From: Brevibacterium sp. CBA3109
GTDB lineage: Bacteria; Actinomycetota; Actinomycetes; Actinomycetales; Brevibacteriaceae
DNA length: 64,000 nt
Assembly (NCBI RefSeq): GCF_040256645.1
Contig: NZ_CP158281.1
Coordinates: 2,108,001-2,172,000 of the forward strand
Direction: 5' to 3'
Shown here: in pieces, positions 26,508-36,461 of the stretch
How the letters are laid out: each line of letters begins with the position of its first letter
Numbering within the stretch: the stretch's first letter is position 1
Notes under the pieces: model-generated
Seen by the model: only the letters and a program-made list of their open reading frames with translations
Told to the model about the DNA's origin: nothing
Database searches by the model: none
Made by a program: the position numbers and the translations under genes

Positions 26508-27971
26508 GTGCCTCAGAACGACCCATCCCCCGATGGCAGACTGCACGGTCGAGAACGGGTGAACTCCCGTATCGTCGGAATCTCACTGGCCGCCGCGCTG
26601 GGCGGGTTCCTCTTCGGCTTCGACACGGCTGTCATCAACGGCGCCGTCGACGCCCTGGCAGAGGAGTTCGCCCTCAGTGCTGGGCTGAAGGGCTTCGCAG
26701 TCTCCTCGGCGCTGCTGGCGTGCGCACTCGGAGCCTGGTTCGCCGGCACTCTGGCCAATCGCTACGGCAGACTCCCCGTCATGGTCGTCGCCGCGGTTCT
26801 GTTCTTCGTCTCTGCCATCGGTTCGGGCCTGGCCTTCGGCGTCACGGATCTCATCATCTGGCGCATGGTCGGCGGACTCGGCGTAGGTGCCGCTTCCGTC
26901 ATCGCTCCTGCCTACATCGCCGAGGTGTCGCCCGCCCGGGTGCGCGGTCGCCTCGGGTCACTGCAGCAGTTGGCGATCGTGACCGGAATCTTTGCAGCAC
27001 TGCTGTCGAATGCGCTTTTGGCGTCGCTGTCCGGTGGGGCCGCCGATGTGCTGTGGTTCGGAATCGAGACCTGGCGCTGGATGTTCATGATCGAAACGCT
27101 GCCCGCTCTGGTCTACGGACTCATGGCGCTCGGGCTTCCGGAATCCCCACGGTTCCTGGTGGCCCGCGGCAGAGAGGGTGAAGCCACGCGAGTCCTGCGT
27201 GACTTCACCGGGGTCACCGACACCGATTCCCTCATCGAACGGATCCGCGACTCGATCCGGCGGGAAGACAAAGAGTCATTCAGAGACCTCATCGGCAAAC
27301 GGTTCGGCCTTAAGCCGATCGTGTGGATCGGAGCCCTGCTGTCTGTCTTCCAGCAGTTCGTCGGCATCAACGTCATCTTCTACTATTCGACGACGTTGTG
27401 GAAGTCGGTCGGATTCGACGAATCAAGTGCCCTTCTCACCTCGGTCATCACTTCTGTGACGAACATCGTCGTGACGATCGTGGCGATTCTTCTCGTCGAC
27501 AAGGTTGGGCGTCGGAAGATGCTGCTGGCCGGTTCATTCCTGATGGGAATCTCACTGGCGATGATGGCGGTGTCATTCTCGTTCGCGGAACTCGCCACCG
27601 CTTCCGATGGCACCACCAGTGCCCAGTTGGATGCGCCGTGGTCGATCATCGCGCTGATCTCAGCGAATGTGTTCGTCGTCGGGTTCGGCACCACATGGGG
27701 CCCTCTGGTGTGGGTGCTGCTGGGCGAGATGTTCCCCAACCGGATCCGTGCCGGTGCCCTGGCTGTGGCTGCCGCGGCCCAGTGGATCGCGAACTTCGCC
27801 ATCTCGACGACGTTCCCGATCTTCTCCGATATCAGCCTGACCTTCGCCTACGGCTTCTACGCCTTCTTCGCGATACTCTCGTTCTTCTTCGTCTGGTGGA
27901 AGGTGCCCGAGACGAAGGGAATCGAGCTGGAAGACATGACGGAAGATCTCACCGCGCGTCCACGCGACTGA
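26508..27971 (+). CDS. Sugar porter family MFS transporter
   Basis: The 487-aa product has twelve predicted helices and the sugar porter signatures: GFDTAVINGA in helix 1, NRYGRLP after helix 2, RMVGGLGVGAASVIAPAYIAE, PESPRFL, DKVGRRKML, and the closing VPETKGIELEDM. It should bring in a monosaccharide or polyol with protons. The start is GTG with a strong AGGAGG 8 nt upstream. No catabolic genes or regulator adjoin it, so the substrate is open. Confidence 0.9.
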   Translation: MPQNDPSPDGRLHGRERVNSRIVGISLAAALGGFLFGFDTAVINGAVDALAEEFALSAGLKGFAVSSALLACALGAWFAGTLANRYGRLPVMVVAAVLFFVSAIGSGLAFGVTDLIIWRMVGGLGVGAASVIAPAYIAEVSPARVRGRLGSLQQLAIVTGIFAALLSNALLASLSGGAADVLWFGIETWRWMFMIETLPALVYGLMALGLPESPRFLVARGREGEATRVLRDFTGVTDTDSLIERIRDSIRREDKESFRDLIGKRFGLKPIVWIGALLSVFQQFVGINVIFYYSTTLWKSVGFDESSALLTSVITSVTNIVVTIVAILLVDKVGRRKMLLAGSFLMGISLAMMAVSFSFAELATASDGTTSAQLDAPWSIIALISANVFVVGFGTTWGPLVWVLLGEMFPNRIRAGALAVAAAAQWIANFAISTTFPIFSDISLTFAYGFYAFFAILSFFFVWWKVPETKGIELEDMTEDLTARPRD

Positions 27972-27978
27972 CTCCGCT

Positions 27979-28048
27979 GAGGCTGTCCCGGGCGCAGTCG
28001 ATCACGCCGAGGCTGTCCCGGGCGCAGTCGATCACGCCGAGGTTGTCC
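27979..28048. repeat. 30-bp tandem repeat, 2.3 copies
   Basis: A 30-bp unit starting GAGGCTGTCCCGGGCGCAGT occurs at 27979-28008 and identically at 28009-28038; the next 10 bases begin a third copy with one change. It lies between the convergent sugar porter and DedA-like genes, just after the porter stop. No gene is encoded. Confidence 0.8.
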
Positions 28049-28061
28049 ATAACAGGACAGG

Positions 28062-28562
28062 TCACGCCGTGCCGTGGGCTGCGGGCTCGGTCCGCTCGTC
28101 CTTCTTCTTCAACCCGATGAACAGCCCGGCGATGGCAAAGACGAAACAGGCGCCCAGTCCGATCGTCAGTCCAGGCTCGACTTGGTAGGCGGTTGTCAGG
28201 GCCTTGAAACCGATGAGTCCGACCGTCGAATAGATCAGGGCCCACAGCGACCCGCCGACAAATAGAGCCGGAAGATAGCGACGGTAGCTCATGCCGCTGG
28301 TTCCAGCAGCCAGGTTGAGCACGGTCTGCACCCCGATCATGAGGAAGCTCACGGCGATCACTGGTGCGCCGAAACGCTCGATCATCGCCTCAGCCTTCCG
28401 GTACTTCGGGCCGGACATGATCGTGTTGATGCGTTCGATCCTTCGAATGCCCCTGCGCGCCAATCGCCCCAGGAGGAAGGTTCCGCCCGCGCGGGCCAGA
28501 ATGATGCCGAACAGAATGAGCCACGTGACGGCAATGGGAAACGACCAGTTCAAGGGGTTCAT
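28062..28562 (-). CDS. DedA-like (VTT domain) membrane protein
   Basis: The 166-aa product shows a basic cytoplasmic stretch (LARRGIRRIERINTIM), the segment AEAMIERFGAPVIAVSFLMIGVQ, and GMSYRRYLPALFVGGSLWALIYS, in the order seen in VTT/DedA family proteins. Four or so helices are predicted. DedA proteins help move lipid carriers and phospholipids across membranes in some bacteria; here the function is only inferred. It is shorter than E. coli DedA (about 220 aa). It stands alone between a repeat and the amidohydrolase. Confidence 0.75.
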   Translation of the reverse strand: MNPLNWSFPIAVTWLILFGIILARAGGTFLLGRLARRGIRRIERINTIMSGPKYRKAEAMIERFGAPVIAVSFLMIGVQTVLNLAAGTSGMSYRRYLPALFVGGSLWALIYSTVGLIGFKALTTAYQVEPGLTIGLGACFVFAIAGLFIGLKKKDERTEPAAHGTA

Positions 28563-28724
28563 CGCGAATCATCGCCCCTGCCTCTGGCTATGCCTCTGCT
28601 GTTGGCACTGGCACTGCACGGAAGGTTTCGATTGCTCACGCCATGATTGTACGCCAGGTGAGGTTAGTCTGCCCTCACCTGGCGTCCTCTCACGCTCTCA
28701 TCCACAGGCGTCCGGCCGGTCTCT

Positions 28725-29939
28725 TCAGACGAGTTCGCCGCCCAGGTGCACTGAACTTACTCGGGACTCGATCCCTCTGACGTCTTCGGTGCTGAGGTCA
28801 CCGTCGATGACCACGAGGTCGGCGAGCGCCCCCTCATCGATCCGGCCGACGTTATCGTGGCCCAGCAGTTCCGCCGCGACGGACGTCCCGGCTGCCAGTG
28901 CTTCGGTGGTGGAGAGGCCGACCCCGGCGAGGAGGCTGATCTCTTCCAGGTTCTCACCGTGGGGGCCGACACCAGCATCGGTGCCCATCGCGATTCGCAC
29001 CCCCGCCTCATAGGCCTTCGCGATCGACGCATAGTGCGCCTCGACCACCGAGTGTGCCTTGTCGACCACGGCCTGGGGCAGAGCCGAACCTGCCTCGGCG
29101 GCCTTGATCACTGCCTGCGGCGCCTGCAGGGTCGGGACGAGGAAGGTGCCGTTGTCGAGCATCAGGTCGATGGCTTCGTCGTCGAGGTAGATGCCGTGTT
29201 CGATGGAACGCACTCCTGCACGTACCGCGTTCTTGATTCCAGGTGCGCCCTGCGCATGGGACATGACGTGCGCGCCTTGGGCGGCCGCCTCGGCGACGAT
29301 GACGGCGATCTCCGCCTCGGTGAACTGAGAGTGCCGGGGATCGTCACGCGGCGAGAGCACTCCACCTGTCGAGCAGATCTTGATGTGATCGGCTCCGGCT
29401 CGCAACAGTTCACGGGTCTTGCGCTGCACGCCCTCGAGCCCGTCGGCAACACCTGAGGGCCGGCCCGGATGCGGGGCGAGGAACGGTGATTCGGCACCCG
29501 AAACCAGGTGGAAGTCGCCATGCCCGCCCGTCTGGGACATGATGTTCACCGCAATCGACAGACGAGGCCCACGGACGATTCCCGTCTCGATGGCAACCTT
29601 CGCGCCGAGGTCGGTGCCACCGGCATCGCGCACGGTGGTCACACCGCCCTTGAGTGTCTTCGCCATATTGTCGACGGAGTTGTAGAACTGCAGCGAGAAC
29701 GGATCATGGAACGACGAGGTGTTGCCGGCCCCCGTGCTCATCAGATGCACGTGGCAGTCGATGACGCCGGGAATGATCGTCTTGTCCGCACAGTCGATGT
29801 AGGTGTCGCCGGCATCGTGTGAGCCCTGTCCGCCCTCGGTGACCGCGGAGATCACTCCCCCGTCGACGACGATATCTCGCAGCCCCGCCAGGAACCTGGT
29901 TCCGTCGAAGACCTTGGCATTCTTGAAGACTGTGACCAT
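28725..29939 (-). CDS. Metal-dependent amidohydrolase family protein
   Basis: The 404-aa product has the amidohydrolase barrel: metal-binding DCHVHLM near residue 63, the KICSTGG segment, HVMSHAQG and IEHGIYLDD histidines, and the aspartate in MGTDAGVGPHGEN. The ends (VFKNAKVFDGT and ALADLVVIDGDL) form the usual beta-sandwich. It resembles the prolidase-like and imidazolonepropionase-like members, so a peptide, hydantoin or aryl-amide substrate is possible. ATG 29939 is chosen because GAGGAG lies 8 nt upstream; the frame opens at 29957. From there to the GNAT gene (about 245 bp) I see no credible gene. Confidence 0.85.
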   Translation of the reverse strand: MVTVFKNAKVFDGTRFLAGLRDIVVDGGVISAVTEGGQGSHDAGDTYIDCADKTIIPGVIDCHVHLMSTGAGNTSSFHDPFSLQFYNSVDNMAKTLKGGVTTVRDAGGTDLGAKVAIETGIVRGPRLSIAVNIMSQTGGHGDFHLVSGAESPFLAPHPGRPSGVADGLEGVQRKTRELLRAGADHIKICSTGGVLSPRDDPRHSQFTEAEIAVIVAEAAAQGAHVMSHAQGAPGIKNAVRAGVRSIEHGIYLDDEAIDLMLDNGTFLVPTLQAPQAVIKAAEAGSALPQAVVDKAHSVVEAHYASIAKAYEAGVRIAMGTDAGVGPHGENLEEISLLAGVGLSTTEALAAGTSVAAELLGHDNVGRIDEGALADLVVIDGDLSTEDVRGIESRVSSVHLGGELV

Positions 29940-30184
29940 TGGCGTTCTCCTCATCATTGAAAATCGTGCGGGTGACGTGCTTCATGCCCGTGGTTCAGCT
30001 CTATCACGGTCATCTGCGTCTCGTCATGCTCTGATCCAGAATAGTGAAGCACTGGCCTGACAGTGAAGCCGTTCACGGTCCGAGATGAGGACTTCACGCG
30101 AGTGCCCGAGCTGATGAACGCCGTGATCTCAGCGTGGCTATCGGCCGATAGCTGCACGAAGAAGCGCTGCGCGAGCCCCCTCAG

Positions 30185-30949
30185 CTATTTGAGCGACTTG
30201 ACGAGGATGTCGGAGTCCCCACTGCGTCCGACAGCAGCGAAGCCTCGGTCCTGGTAGAGGCGTGCTGCCCCGTTTCCGTCCTCGACCGAGAGGCTGACGG
30301 CGGGAAACCCGCTCATCCTGGCCAATGTGCACACTGCGTCGAGGAGCATGCCGCCGATGCCCTGAGACTGATGGTCGGGCAGGACAGCCAACGACAGCTC
30401 GGGAATGCCTGCCGCCACCCAGCCATACCCGGCGAACTGGGACCCCTCCGCTGTGGGCTTCTCGCCTGCGGTGGTGGGCTCGCCTGCGGTGGTGGGCTCG
30501 CCTACCGCAGCGACGTCACCAGGTGCAGTGTCGTGACTCGAGCTTGTGACCACGGCATCGACCGCAGCCAGACGCAGCCACGCGAGACCGACGATGTCCG
30601 GGGCCGAATCTTCGGCGGAGGAGGCCTTCTCGACGCGTGAGCTGTCGCCGAATGCGTCTTTTGCAGCTGTCGCCGCATCGCTGCTGTCTTCGGCATCGGG
30701 TTCCACGGCATGTGCTGCCACTGCGATGTCGCCGCTACGGCCCCAGTCCTTGAAGTAGAAGGCGGCATCGTCGCGCTTGAGGAGCTCGTCGAGCTCGACT
30801 CGAGGCTTGTCCATCGACCAGTTGAAGCACAGCTCGAGGAAGGGCAGGAACACCTCGTCCGGGGTCTCGTCACTCAGCGGGCGGATCCGTGATCTGAGTT
30901 CGGCCCGTCGACCCACCTCGGCGGAATCCTGGTTCTGACGTTCGTTCAT
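30185..30949 (-). CDS. GNAT family acetyltransferase with a low-complexity insertion
   Basis: The C-terminal half carries a GNAT fold: ELSLAVLPDHQSQGIGGMLLD (the Q-x-x-G-x-G acetyl-CoA loop) and SVEDGNGAARLYQDRGF. The first part (ELCFNWSMDKPRVEL) resembles the substrate side of the fold. Between them lie about 90 residues rich in Ala, Ser, Asp, Glu, including a tandem repeat GEPTTA-GEPTTA-GEK encoded by an 18-bp unit (30462-30497). Substrate is unknown. The start overlaps the MATE stop (ATGA) and has AAAGGA upstream. The 254-aa length is above the usual 150-170 because of the insertion. Confidence 0.8.
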   Translation of the reverse strand: MNERQNQDSAEVGRRAELRSRIRPLSDETPDEVFLPFLELCFNWSMDKPRVELDELLKRDDAAFYFKDWGRSGDIAVAAHAVEPDAEDSSDAATAAKDAFGDSSRVEKASSAEDSAPDIVGLAWLRLAAVDAVVTSSSHDTAPGDVAAVGEPTTAGEPTTAGEKPTAEGSQFAGYGWVAAGIPELSLAVLPDHQSQGIGGMLLDAVCTLARMSGFPAVSLSVEDGNGAARLYQDRGFAAVGRSGDSDILVKSLK

Positions 30950-32262
30950 GAGGTTCCTTTCTCGACCGCACGAGCGATCCATCTGCGGTTGCGCACGCGC
31001 CATCCCAATGTCAGGGCCCGGAGACCGACGAAGCCGATGCAGAACGCGGCCCATAGCCCCAGAGCACCGGGCCAATAGAGGACAACCGGAATCAGCAGAA
31101 TCGCATATCCGCTCACAGCAGCCAATTGTGCCAGAGCAAGATACCTGGCGTCCTCGGCGCCCATGAGGACTCCGTCGAGGACGAAGACATAGCCGGCGAT
31201 GGGCATGCTCAGGGCGAGCACGGGCAGCAGACTCGTCATCAGTGCGACGACCTCCGGGTCCGAAGAGAAGCCGCGGGGGATGATTCCGGCACCAGCTAGG
31301 AGGATGAGACCGACGACGATCCCGAAGACGATGCCCCACAGACACAGCCTGCGGTTGATCGCGGCCACTGCCTCGACCTTGCGCGCGCCCAACTGCAGTC
31401 CGATCAAGGCCTGACCGGCAATGGCCAGTGAGTCGAGGGCGAGCGCGAGGGAGAAGAAGATGCTCTGTGCGACTTGGATCGCGGCGAGTTCGGCCGTTCC
31501 CATAGCCGTGGCGAGGAAGACGAGGATGATCAGAGCCGCGCGCAGGGAGGCATTGCGCACCAACAGCCACCCGGAGGTCTTCGCCGAGGAGAGCACCCCC
31601 GCCCAGTCTGGCCGGAATGTGGCGTGGAATCGTCGTGCCGCCCTGATCGAGATCGCTACGTAGACGGAGCACATCCCCGCTTGGGCGATGACTGTTCCCA
31701 GAGCCGAGCCTGCGACCCCCATATCGAGGCCGTAGATGAAGAACGCATTCAGTCCGATGTTGGCGATGCATCCGATTGCCGCCACCAAGAGAGGTGTGCG
31801 CGTGTCCTGAAGCCCGCGCAGGAGCCCGGTGGCGGCGATGACGACGAGCATGAAGGGCAGGCCCCACCAGGAAATGGCGAGATAGGAGTGCGCACCCGCA
31901 GCGATGTCGGCACCGGGCCCGAAAGCGGCGATCAGCTGCTTGAGCAGAGGCAGTCCGATGGCCAGCAGCACGACCGAGGTGCACAGAGCGAGCCAGATCC
32001 CGTCGAAGCCCGCGTTAATGGCGCCGGGGCGGTCTCCCGCACCCATGCGCCTGGCGACCCTTGGCGTGGTGGCGTAGGCGAGGAAGATCATCAGTCCGAG
32101 GACGGTCTGCAGAATTGTCGACGCGATCGCCAACGATCCCAGAGCACCAGCACCAAGATGGCCGACCATGGCCGTGTCGGAGAGCAGGAATATGGGTTCG
32201 GCAATCAGCGCTCCGAGGGCCGGAAGTGCCAAACGGAGAATGTCTTTGTCGATCGCTGCCAC
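30946..32262 (-). CDS. MATE family efflux transporter (DinF-like)
   Basis: The 438-aa product has about twelve helices in two halves, with LSDTAMVGHLGAGALGSLAIA near the start and LALALDSLAIAGQALIGLQLGA in the second half, both typical of DinF-type MATE exporters. These use proton or sodium gradients to expel cationic drugs or metabolites. The GTG start has no clear ribosome site, so a leaderless message is possible. It is coupled to the downstream GNAT enzyme. Such pairs occur in resistance loci, but nothing more specific is visible. Confidence 0.87.
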   Translation of the reverse strand: MAAIDKDILRLALPALGALIAEPIFLLSDTAMVGHLGAGALGSLAIASTILQTVLGLMIFLAYATTPRVARRMGAGDRPGAINAGFDGIWLALCTSVVLLAIGLPLLKQLIAAFGPGADIAAGAHSYLAISWWGLPFMLVVIAATGLLRGLQDTRTPLLVAAIGCIANIGLNAFFIYGLDMGVAGSALGTVIAQAGMCSVYVAISIRAARRFHATFRPDWAGVLSSAKTSGWLLVRNASLRAALIILVFLATAMGTAELAAIQVAQSIFFSLALALDSLAIAGQALIGLQLGARKVEAVAAINRRLCLWGIVFGIVVGLILLAGAGIIPRGFSSDPEVVALMTSLLPVLALSMPIAGYVFVLDGVLMGAEDARYLALAQLAAVSGYAILLIPVVLYWPGALGLWAAFCIGFVGLRALTLGWRVRNRRWIARAVEKGTS

Positions 32263-32536
32263 GGATCGAGTCTAACGAATCGCTGGCTCTCCTCCTCATG
32301 TCAGTGGCGGATGAGATCATATGACAACAAAGACGATATTTGATCACGCTAGAGGCTACATGGACTTCCATCCTGTGTCCTGATGATCGAAATATTCCTC
32401 TGATCTATTATAAAATCATCGATTTCCCTCTGTTATTCGAATATCTATAGCCTTCAGTTCTATTCTTAGTTATACTTTGAATAGTTGCTCGCGCCATCAA
32501 ACAGACTCCACGAAGCGGTGGAGAGGAGGCAACGCG
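32263..32536. other. AT-rich leader ahead of the HNH gene
   Basis: This 274-bp gap contains a strongly AT-rich stretch (about 32310-32480), unlike the rest of the window. It includes TATACT at 32471-32476, a possible -10 element about 60 bp before the HNH start. No gene or clear repeat is seen. Such composition in a high-GC genome suggests a promoter region of foreign origin. Confidence 0.55.
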
Positions 32537-35128
32537 ATGAAGCACATGAACGACGACAGTTCGCACTACCGTGTGCGCTCGGACGGCTCGCGCTCGTCAG
32601 CCTTCAGCGGCCGTTGCCTCGATATCGACGAAGATTCGCCATTCAACGATCTGTCAGCTGTCTACGCGTGCAGCGACCAGGCACAGTTTGCGGCTCTGGA
32701 CGCAACCAGCGGCATCTTCGTCCGAGAGGTTGCGCATTACCTCGGCCTTGCCGGACCTGACCTGACGATTCCATACGACTTCGCACCACTTGCGGAGACC
32801 GTGCGCCGACGCAGCGGCCGCAAACGACGCAACGGCACTTCGGCCACGAGTACCAGCGACAGCGCTGGTTACGGTGAGAACGCCGATCACGAGACTGCTG
32901 CGCCCATAGGCGGGCACACTCCCACCTCGAGCCGCAAGAAGGACCGCGGAGCGGGGCGAAGGATGCGCCGTGAACAGCGGGAGGCTCGAGAACACCCCGA
33001 GCAGCTGCCGGACTTCCCTGCATTCAGCCCCACGTCGACGTTCAACGGTTGGACACATCAATACGCTTGGGCTGAAGACATCAGCGAGTACTCGGCGCTT
33101 CTCGGTGCCACCACGTCTGGAGCCTATAAGCACATCACCTCTGCGATGACACTGGTACACGGGCTTCCGAAGTTCCACCAGCGGTGCAGCGACGGCGACT
33201 TCACCATTGAACATGTGGCATTCGTGACCCGTCGCTGCAGGGACGTCGCGTTCAGATACCTACCGAGCATTGATGACTATTTGGCCGACAGGCGTGCAGA
33301 CATCACAATCGAAACGTTCAAACGCTCTCTGACGCTGAAGATCGCAGCGACCCAACCAGCAGAGGAGACGCTTGAGAAGGTCGCAGTCCGCCGCCGGGTC
33401 GACATCAGCACGGGTGACGACGGGACCGCTTACCTCACCCTCACCGGTCCGGCCCCAGAACTCCACGCCTGCTATAGAAGGGTCGAAGCATTCGCTCGAG
33501 CCGTCTACAAGGGAAACACTGCTGCATTCGGCGACCAGCTCATGCCCGGGGAGTCATTCGACGACGATCGCGGCATCGATGCGCTCATGCTCGACATATT
33601 CACTCGCACCCGACCACAGCTGAAACTTCGGATCACCAGCAACAACACCACAACGGGCGACACGTCGAGCACCGACTTCTCAATCGATGGTCTGTTCGCG
33701 GGACCTGACGGTGTCCCCATGTCTCCCGAGGAATCTCTGCTCGATTACATCGAACGAACCTTCGGCCAAATGGGCGACGAGGCTTCAGCAGCGGCCGACG
33801 CAGAAGGGCAGGGGCAGGCTGCGCCCGACTACTGGTTGCGCGACCCACGGTTCTTCGAAGCGCTGAAGAACAGCCGACCAGCTCCCGGTACAGCCTCCCG
33901 ACCGCCGGGGTCGGACCCCCATGCACCATTCGGCACTGGTTCTTCGCCCCCGGATGACGGGTCATCGTGCGCAGTCAGCTACGAGGTCCTCCTCGACATG
34001 CCCACCCATGAATATTGGCTCTCCCATCAGGCTCGGACGACGATCACCGTCCCTATGTTCACGCTGCTCAGCCAATTCCTCCGCACCTCAGGTGACGATG
34101 CGAGCACAGCAGCTGTCCGGGCACCCGAGACAGAAACGCACTCAGAAGGCCCAACGGCAGAGGCTGAAGAAGAAACAGGGACAAACGGAAAGGCGGAGGC
34201 GGCGGCGTGGACAACGGCATCATCAGCAAACACGGCTGACAAGCAGTGGGCCGACGCAGATGTGTGCGATTTGGCCGGAATGCTTCCGGACGGCTCCCCT
34301 CTTCCAGCCGACATGGCGCGCAGGCTTGCCGGATATGCATCGACCTGGACAAGAATCCTCACGGATCCAGCGACCGGCACTCCCCTCGATGCGAAGGCAA
34401 CCAGCTACACGATCCCCAACAGCATTCGCCAGCCCCTCTCAGCCCAGTGGATGAACTGCACCATGCCCGGATGCATCCGTCGTGCCGAGGCTACCGAGGT
34501 CGATCACATCATTCCCTTCGACCACGACAGCCCAGAAAGCGGCGGGGCCACTCGATTCGGAAACCTTCATCATCTCTGCAAGCAACATCACCAGGCGAAG
34601 ACAGACCGGAAGTTCTCAGTCAGAATGACCGAACCTGGGCGACTCGAATACACCTTCAAACACGGAATCACCACCGAGGTCATGCCACCCGACAACCCGA
34701 TCAACGTCGAGCACGCCAAACTCTTCCTCAAGTATTTCGCTACACCACCGCCCCAACCGACTGCTCCCCCACCGACAGCTCCCCCACCGACTGAACCGCC
34801 GACTGCACCACCGACTGAACCGCCGACTGCACCACCGACGGTTGTGCCCCCGACTGCACCGTCCCCGGCGGGAGCTGCCCCTTCTGGCACGGAGGCTGTC
34901 CCTTCTGGCACGGAGGCGGTCCCGAGTAAGAAGGAACGACAGAGGAAACAGGCGAAGGCAGAAGAAAAGCCGTCGACCGTACAGTCAGAAACTGCACAGT
35001 CGACGACTGATCCCGCCGGAGGCAATCAGTGCCCCGGATGGGTCGAATACGTCGACCCCTTCTCTCGCCAACCCGAGCAGAACGCGAAACTGTGGTTCTG
35101 GGACTCGGGTGAACAGCCACCCTTCTGA
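32537..35128 (+). CDS. DUF222 / HNH endonuclease domain protein
   Basis: The 863-aa product belongs to the actinobacterial 13E12-repeat family: a long N-terminal DUF222-like region and an HNH motif, CTMPGCIRRA-EATEVDHIIPF-HHLCKQHHQAK (about residues 641-685), with the paired cysteines and histidines for metal. The HNH is followed by a Pro-Thr repeat region (about 737-775) and a basic tail. DNA cleavage is expected from the HNH, but the cellular role is unknown; related proteins sit in mobile repeat elements. ATG 32537 has AGGAGG 8 nt upstream; the frame opens at 32477. The AT-rich leader and the middle insertions suggest horizontal spread. Confidence 0.85.
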   Translation: MKHMNDDSSHYRVRSDGSRSSAFSGRCLDIDEDSPFNDLSAVYACSDQAQFAALDATSGIFVREVAHYLGLAGPDLTIPYDFAPLAETVRRRSGRKRRNGTSATSTSDSAGYGENADHETAAPIGGHTPTSSRKKDRGAGRRMRREQREAREHPEQLPDFPAFSPTSTFNGWTHQYAWAEDISEYSALLGATTSGAYKHITSAMTLVHGLPKFHQRCSDGDFTIEHVAFVTRRCRDVAFRYLPSIDDYLADRRADITIETFKRSLTLKIAATQPAEETLEKVAVRRRVDISTGDDGTAYLTLTGPAPELHACYRRVEAFARAVYKGNTAAFGDQLMPGESFDDDRGIDALMLDIFTRTRPQLKLRITSNNTTTGDTSSTDFSIDGLFAGPDGVPMSPEESLLDYIERTFGQMGDEASAAADAEGQGQAAPDYWLRDPRFFEALKNSRPAPGTASRPPGSDPHAPFGTGSSPPDDGSSCAVSYEVLLDMPTHEYWLSHQARTTITVPMFTLLSQFLRTSGDDASTAAVRAPETETHSEGPTAEAEEETGTNGKAEAAAWTTASSANTADKQWADADVCDLAGMLPDGSPLPADMARRLAGYASTWTRILTDPATGTPLDAKATSYTIPNSIRQPLSAQWMNCTMPGCIRRAEATEVDHIIPFDHDSPESGGATRFGNLHHLCKQHHQAKTDRKFSVRMTEPGRLEYTFKHGITTEVMPPDNPINVEHAKLFLKYFATPPPQPTAPPPTAPPPTEPPTAPPTEPPTAPPTVVPPTAPSPAGAAPSGTEAVPSGTEAVPSKKERQRKQAKAEEKPSTVQSETAQSTTDPAGGNQCPGWVEYVDPFSRQPEQNAKLWFWDSGEQPPF

Positions 35129-35186
35129 TGGCGCAGCCGACTCTGTTGTGACAACAGCCTCAGAAGTTTCAGCCAGCGATACTGGC

Positions 35187-36386
35187 TCAGCAGATCTCGA
35201 AGAGTCCTGCGGCGCCCTGACCGCCGCCAATACACATAGTGACGACTACATACTTGACTCCGCGGCGACGCCCCTCGATGAGGGCATGGCCGACCAGACG
35301 AGCACCGGTCATTCCGTACGGGTGACCGACCGAAATGCCTCCACCGTCGACGTTGTACTTCTCAGGATCAATCCCCAAACGCTCACGGCAGTAGAGAGCC
35401 TGCACAGCGAATGCTTCGTTGAGCTCCCACAGCCCGATGTCATCGATCGAGAGTCCCTGCGCCTTGAGCAGCTTCGGAATCGCAAAGACGGGCCCGATCC
35501 CCATTTCGTCAGGATCACAGCCGGCCACGGCCATTCCCCGATAGATGCCCAGCGGTTCCAGACCGCGCCGACTCGCCTCATCACCCGACATCAGCACCGA
35601 CGCAGAAGCACCGTCAGACAGTTGTGAGGCGTTGCCCGCGGTGATGCTCGGAACCTTCGATGCATCGCCGGGCTTGAGCACAGGGTTCAAACCCGCCAAA
35701 CTCTCCACAGTCGTCGATGGGCGGTTCCCCTCGTCGCGGTCAAGAGTCACCTGCTGGGTCGACGATTCCTTCGTCTCCTTGTCGACGACGATCTTCGTCG
35801 TCGGCAAGGCCACGATCTCATCGTCGAACCGGCCGGCCTCCTGAGCAGCTGCGGTCCTCTGCTGCGAGGACAGCGAGTATTCGTCCTGCGCTTCACGACT
35901 GATGCCATACCGCTCGGCAACCACCTCGGCGGTGGCGAGCATCGGGTAGTAGATTCCGGGAACATGTTCGACCAGCCACGGGTCCTGCGCCCGGTACATG
36001 TTCATCTTGTCGTTCTGCACCAGCGACACCGACTCGACGCCGCCGCCGACTGCAATCTCCTGACCGTCGAAGAGGATCTGCTTCGCTGCGGTCGCGATTC
36101 CCATCAGTCCTGAGGAACACTGACGATCGATCGTCATGCCGGGAACGGTTGTGGGAAGTCCCGCTCGGAGTGCCGCCTGGCGGGCGATATTGGTGGACTG
36201 ACTGCCCTGCTGGAGAGCTGCACCGAGGACGACGTCGTCGACCTCGCCGCCTTCCAGACCAGCCCGTGAGACCGCGTGGGAAATGGCGTGGCCCGCCAGC
36301 TCTTGGGCCTGAGTGTTGTTGAACGCCCCTTTGTACGCCTTTCCGATCGGAGTTCTGGCGGTGGAGACGATGACTGCTTCGCGCAT
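35187..36386 (-). CDS. Acetyl-CoA acyltransferase (thiolase)
   Basis: The 399-aa product has the thiolase signatures: nucleophilic cysteine in [11 protein letters not shown], the [10 protein letters not shown] segment, the histidine in [16 protein letters not shown], and the C-terminal cysteine in [10 protein letters not shown]. It should cleave 3-ketoacyl-CoA or run the reverse condensation. [14 protein letters not shown] differs slightly from the commoner NxNGGAIALGHPLG, so it may belong to a subgroup. AAAGG lies ahead of the ATG. It is the second gene of a probable operon with the SDR gene. Confidence 0.9.
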   Translation of the reverse strand: MREAVIVSTARTPIGKAYKGAFNNTQAQELAGHAISHAVSRAGLEGGEVDDVVLGAALQQGSQSTNIARQAALRAGLPTTVPGMTIDRQCSSGLMGIATAAKQILFDGQEIAVGGGVESVSLVQNDKMNMYRAQDPWLVEHVPGIYYPMLATAEVVAERYGISREAQDEYSLSSQQRTAAAQEAGRFDDEIVALPTTKIVVDKETKESSTQQVTLDRDEGNRPSTTVESLAGLNPVLKPGDASKVPSITAGNASQLSDGASASVLMSGDEASRRGLEPLGIYRGMAVAGCDPDEMGIGPVFAIPKLLKAQGLSIDDIGLWELNEAFAVQALYCRERLGIDPEKYNVDGGGISVGHPYGMTGARLVGHALIEGRRRGVKYVVVTMCIGGGQGAAGLFEIC

Positions 36387-36461
36387 GACGTGCCTTTCTT
36401 CAGTGAGATGCGCCGGACCTGAGTTCGCCGCGATGATGATGGAACCAGAATTCGCTGCTGG

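Noticed and set aside
29954..30157. Small minus-strand frame of 67 aa near the amidohydrolase
   Set aside because: No ribosome site, no recognisable domain, and it conflicts with a plus-strand frame of equal quality in the same stretch.
30950..31984. Upstream extension of the GNAT frame
   Set aside because: It lies within the MATE exporter gene in another frame and is Arg/His-rich.
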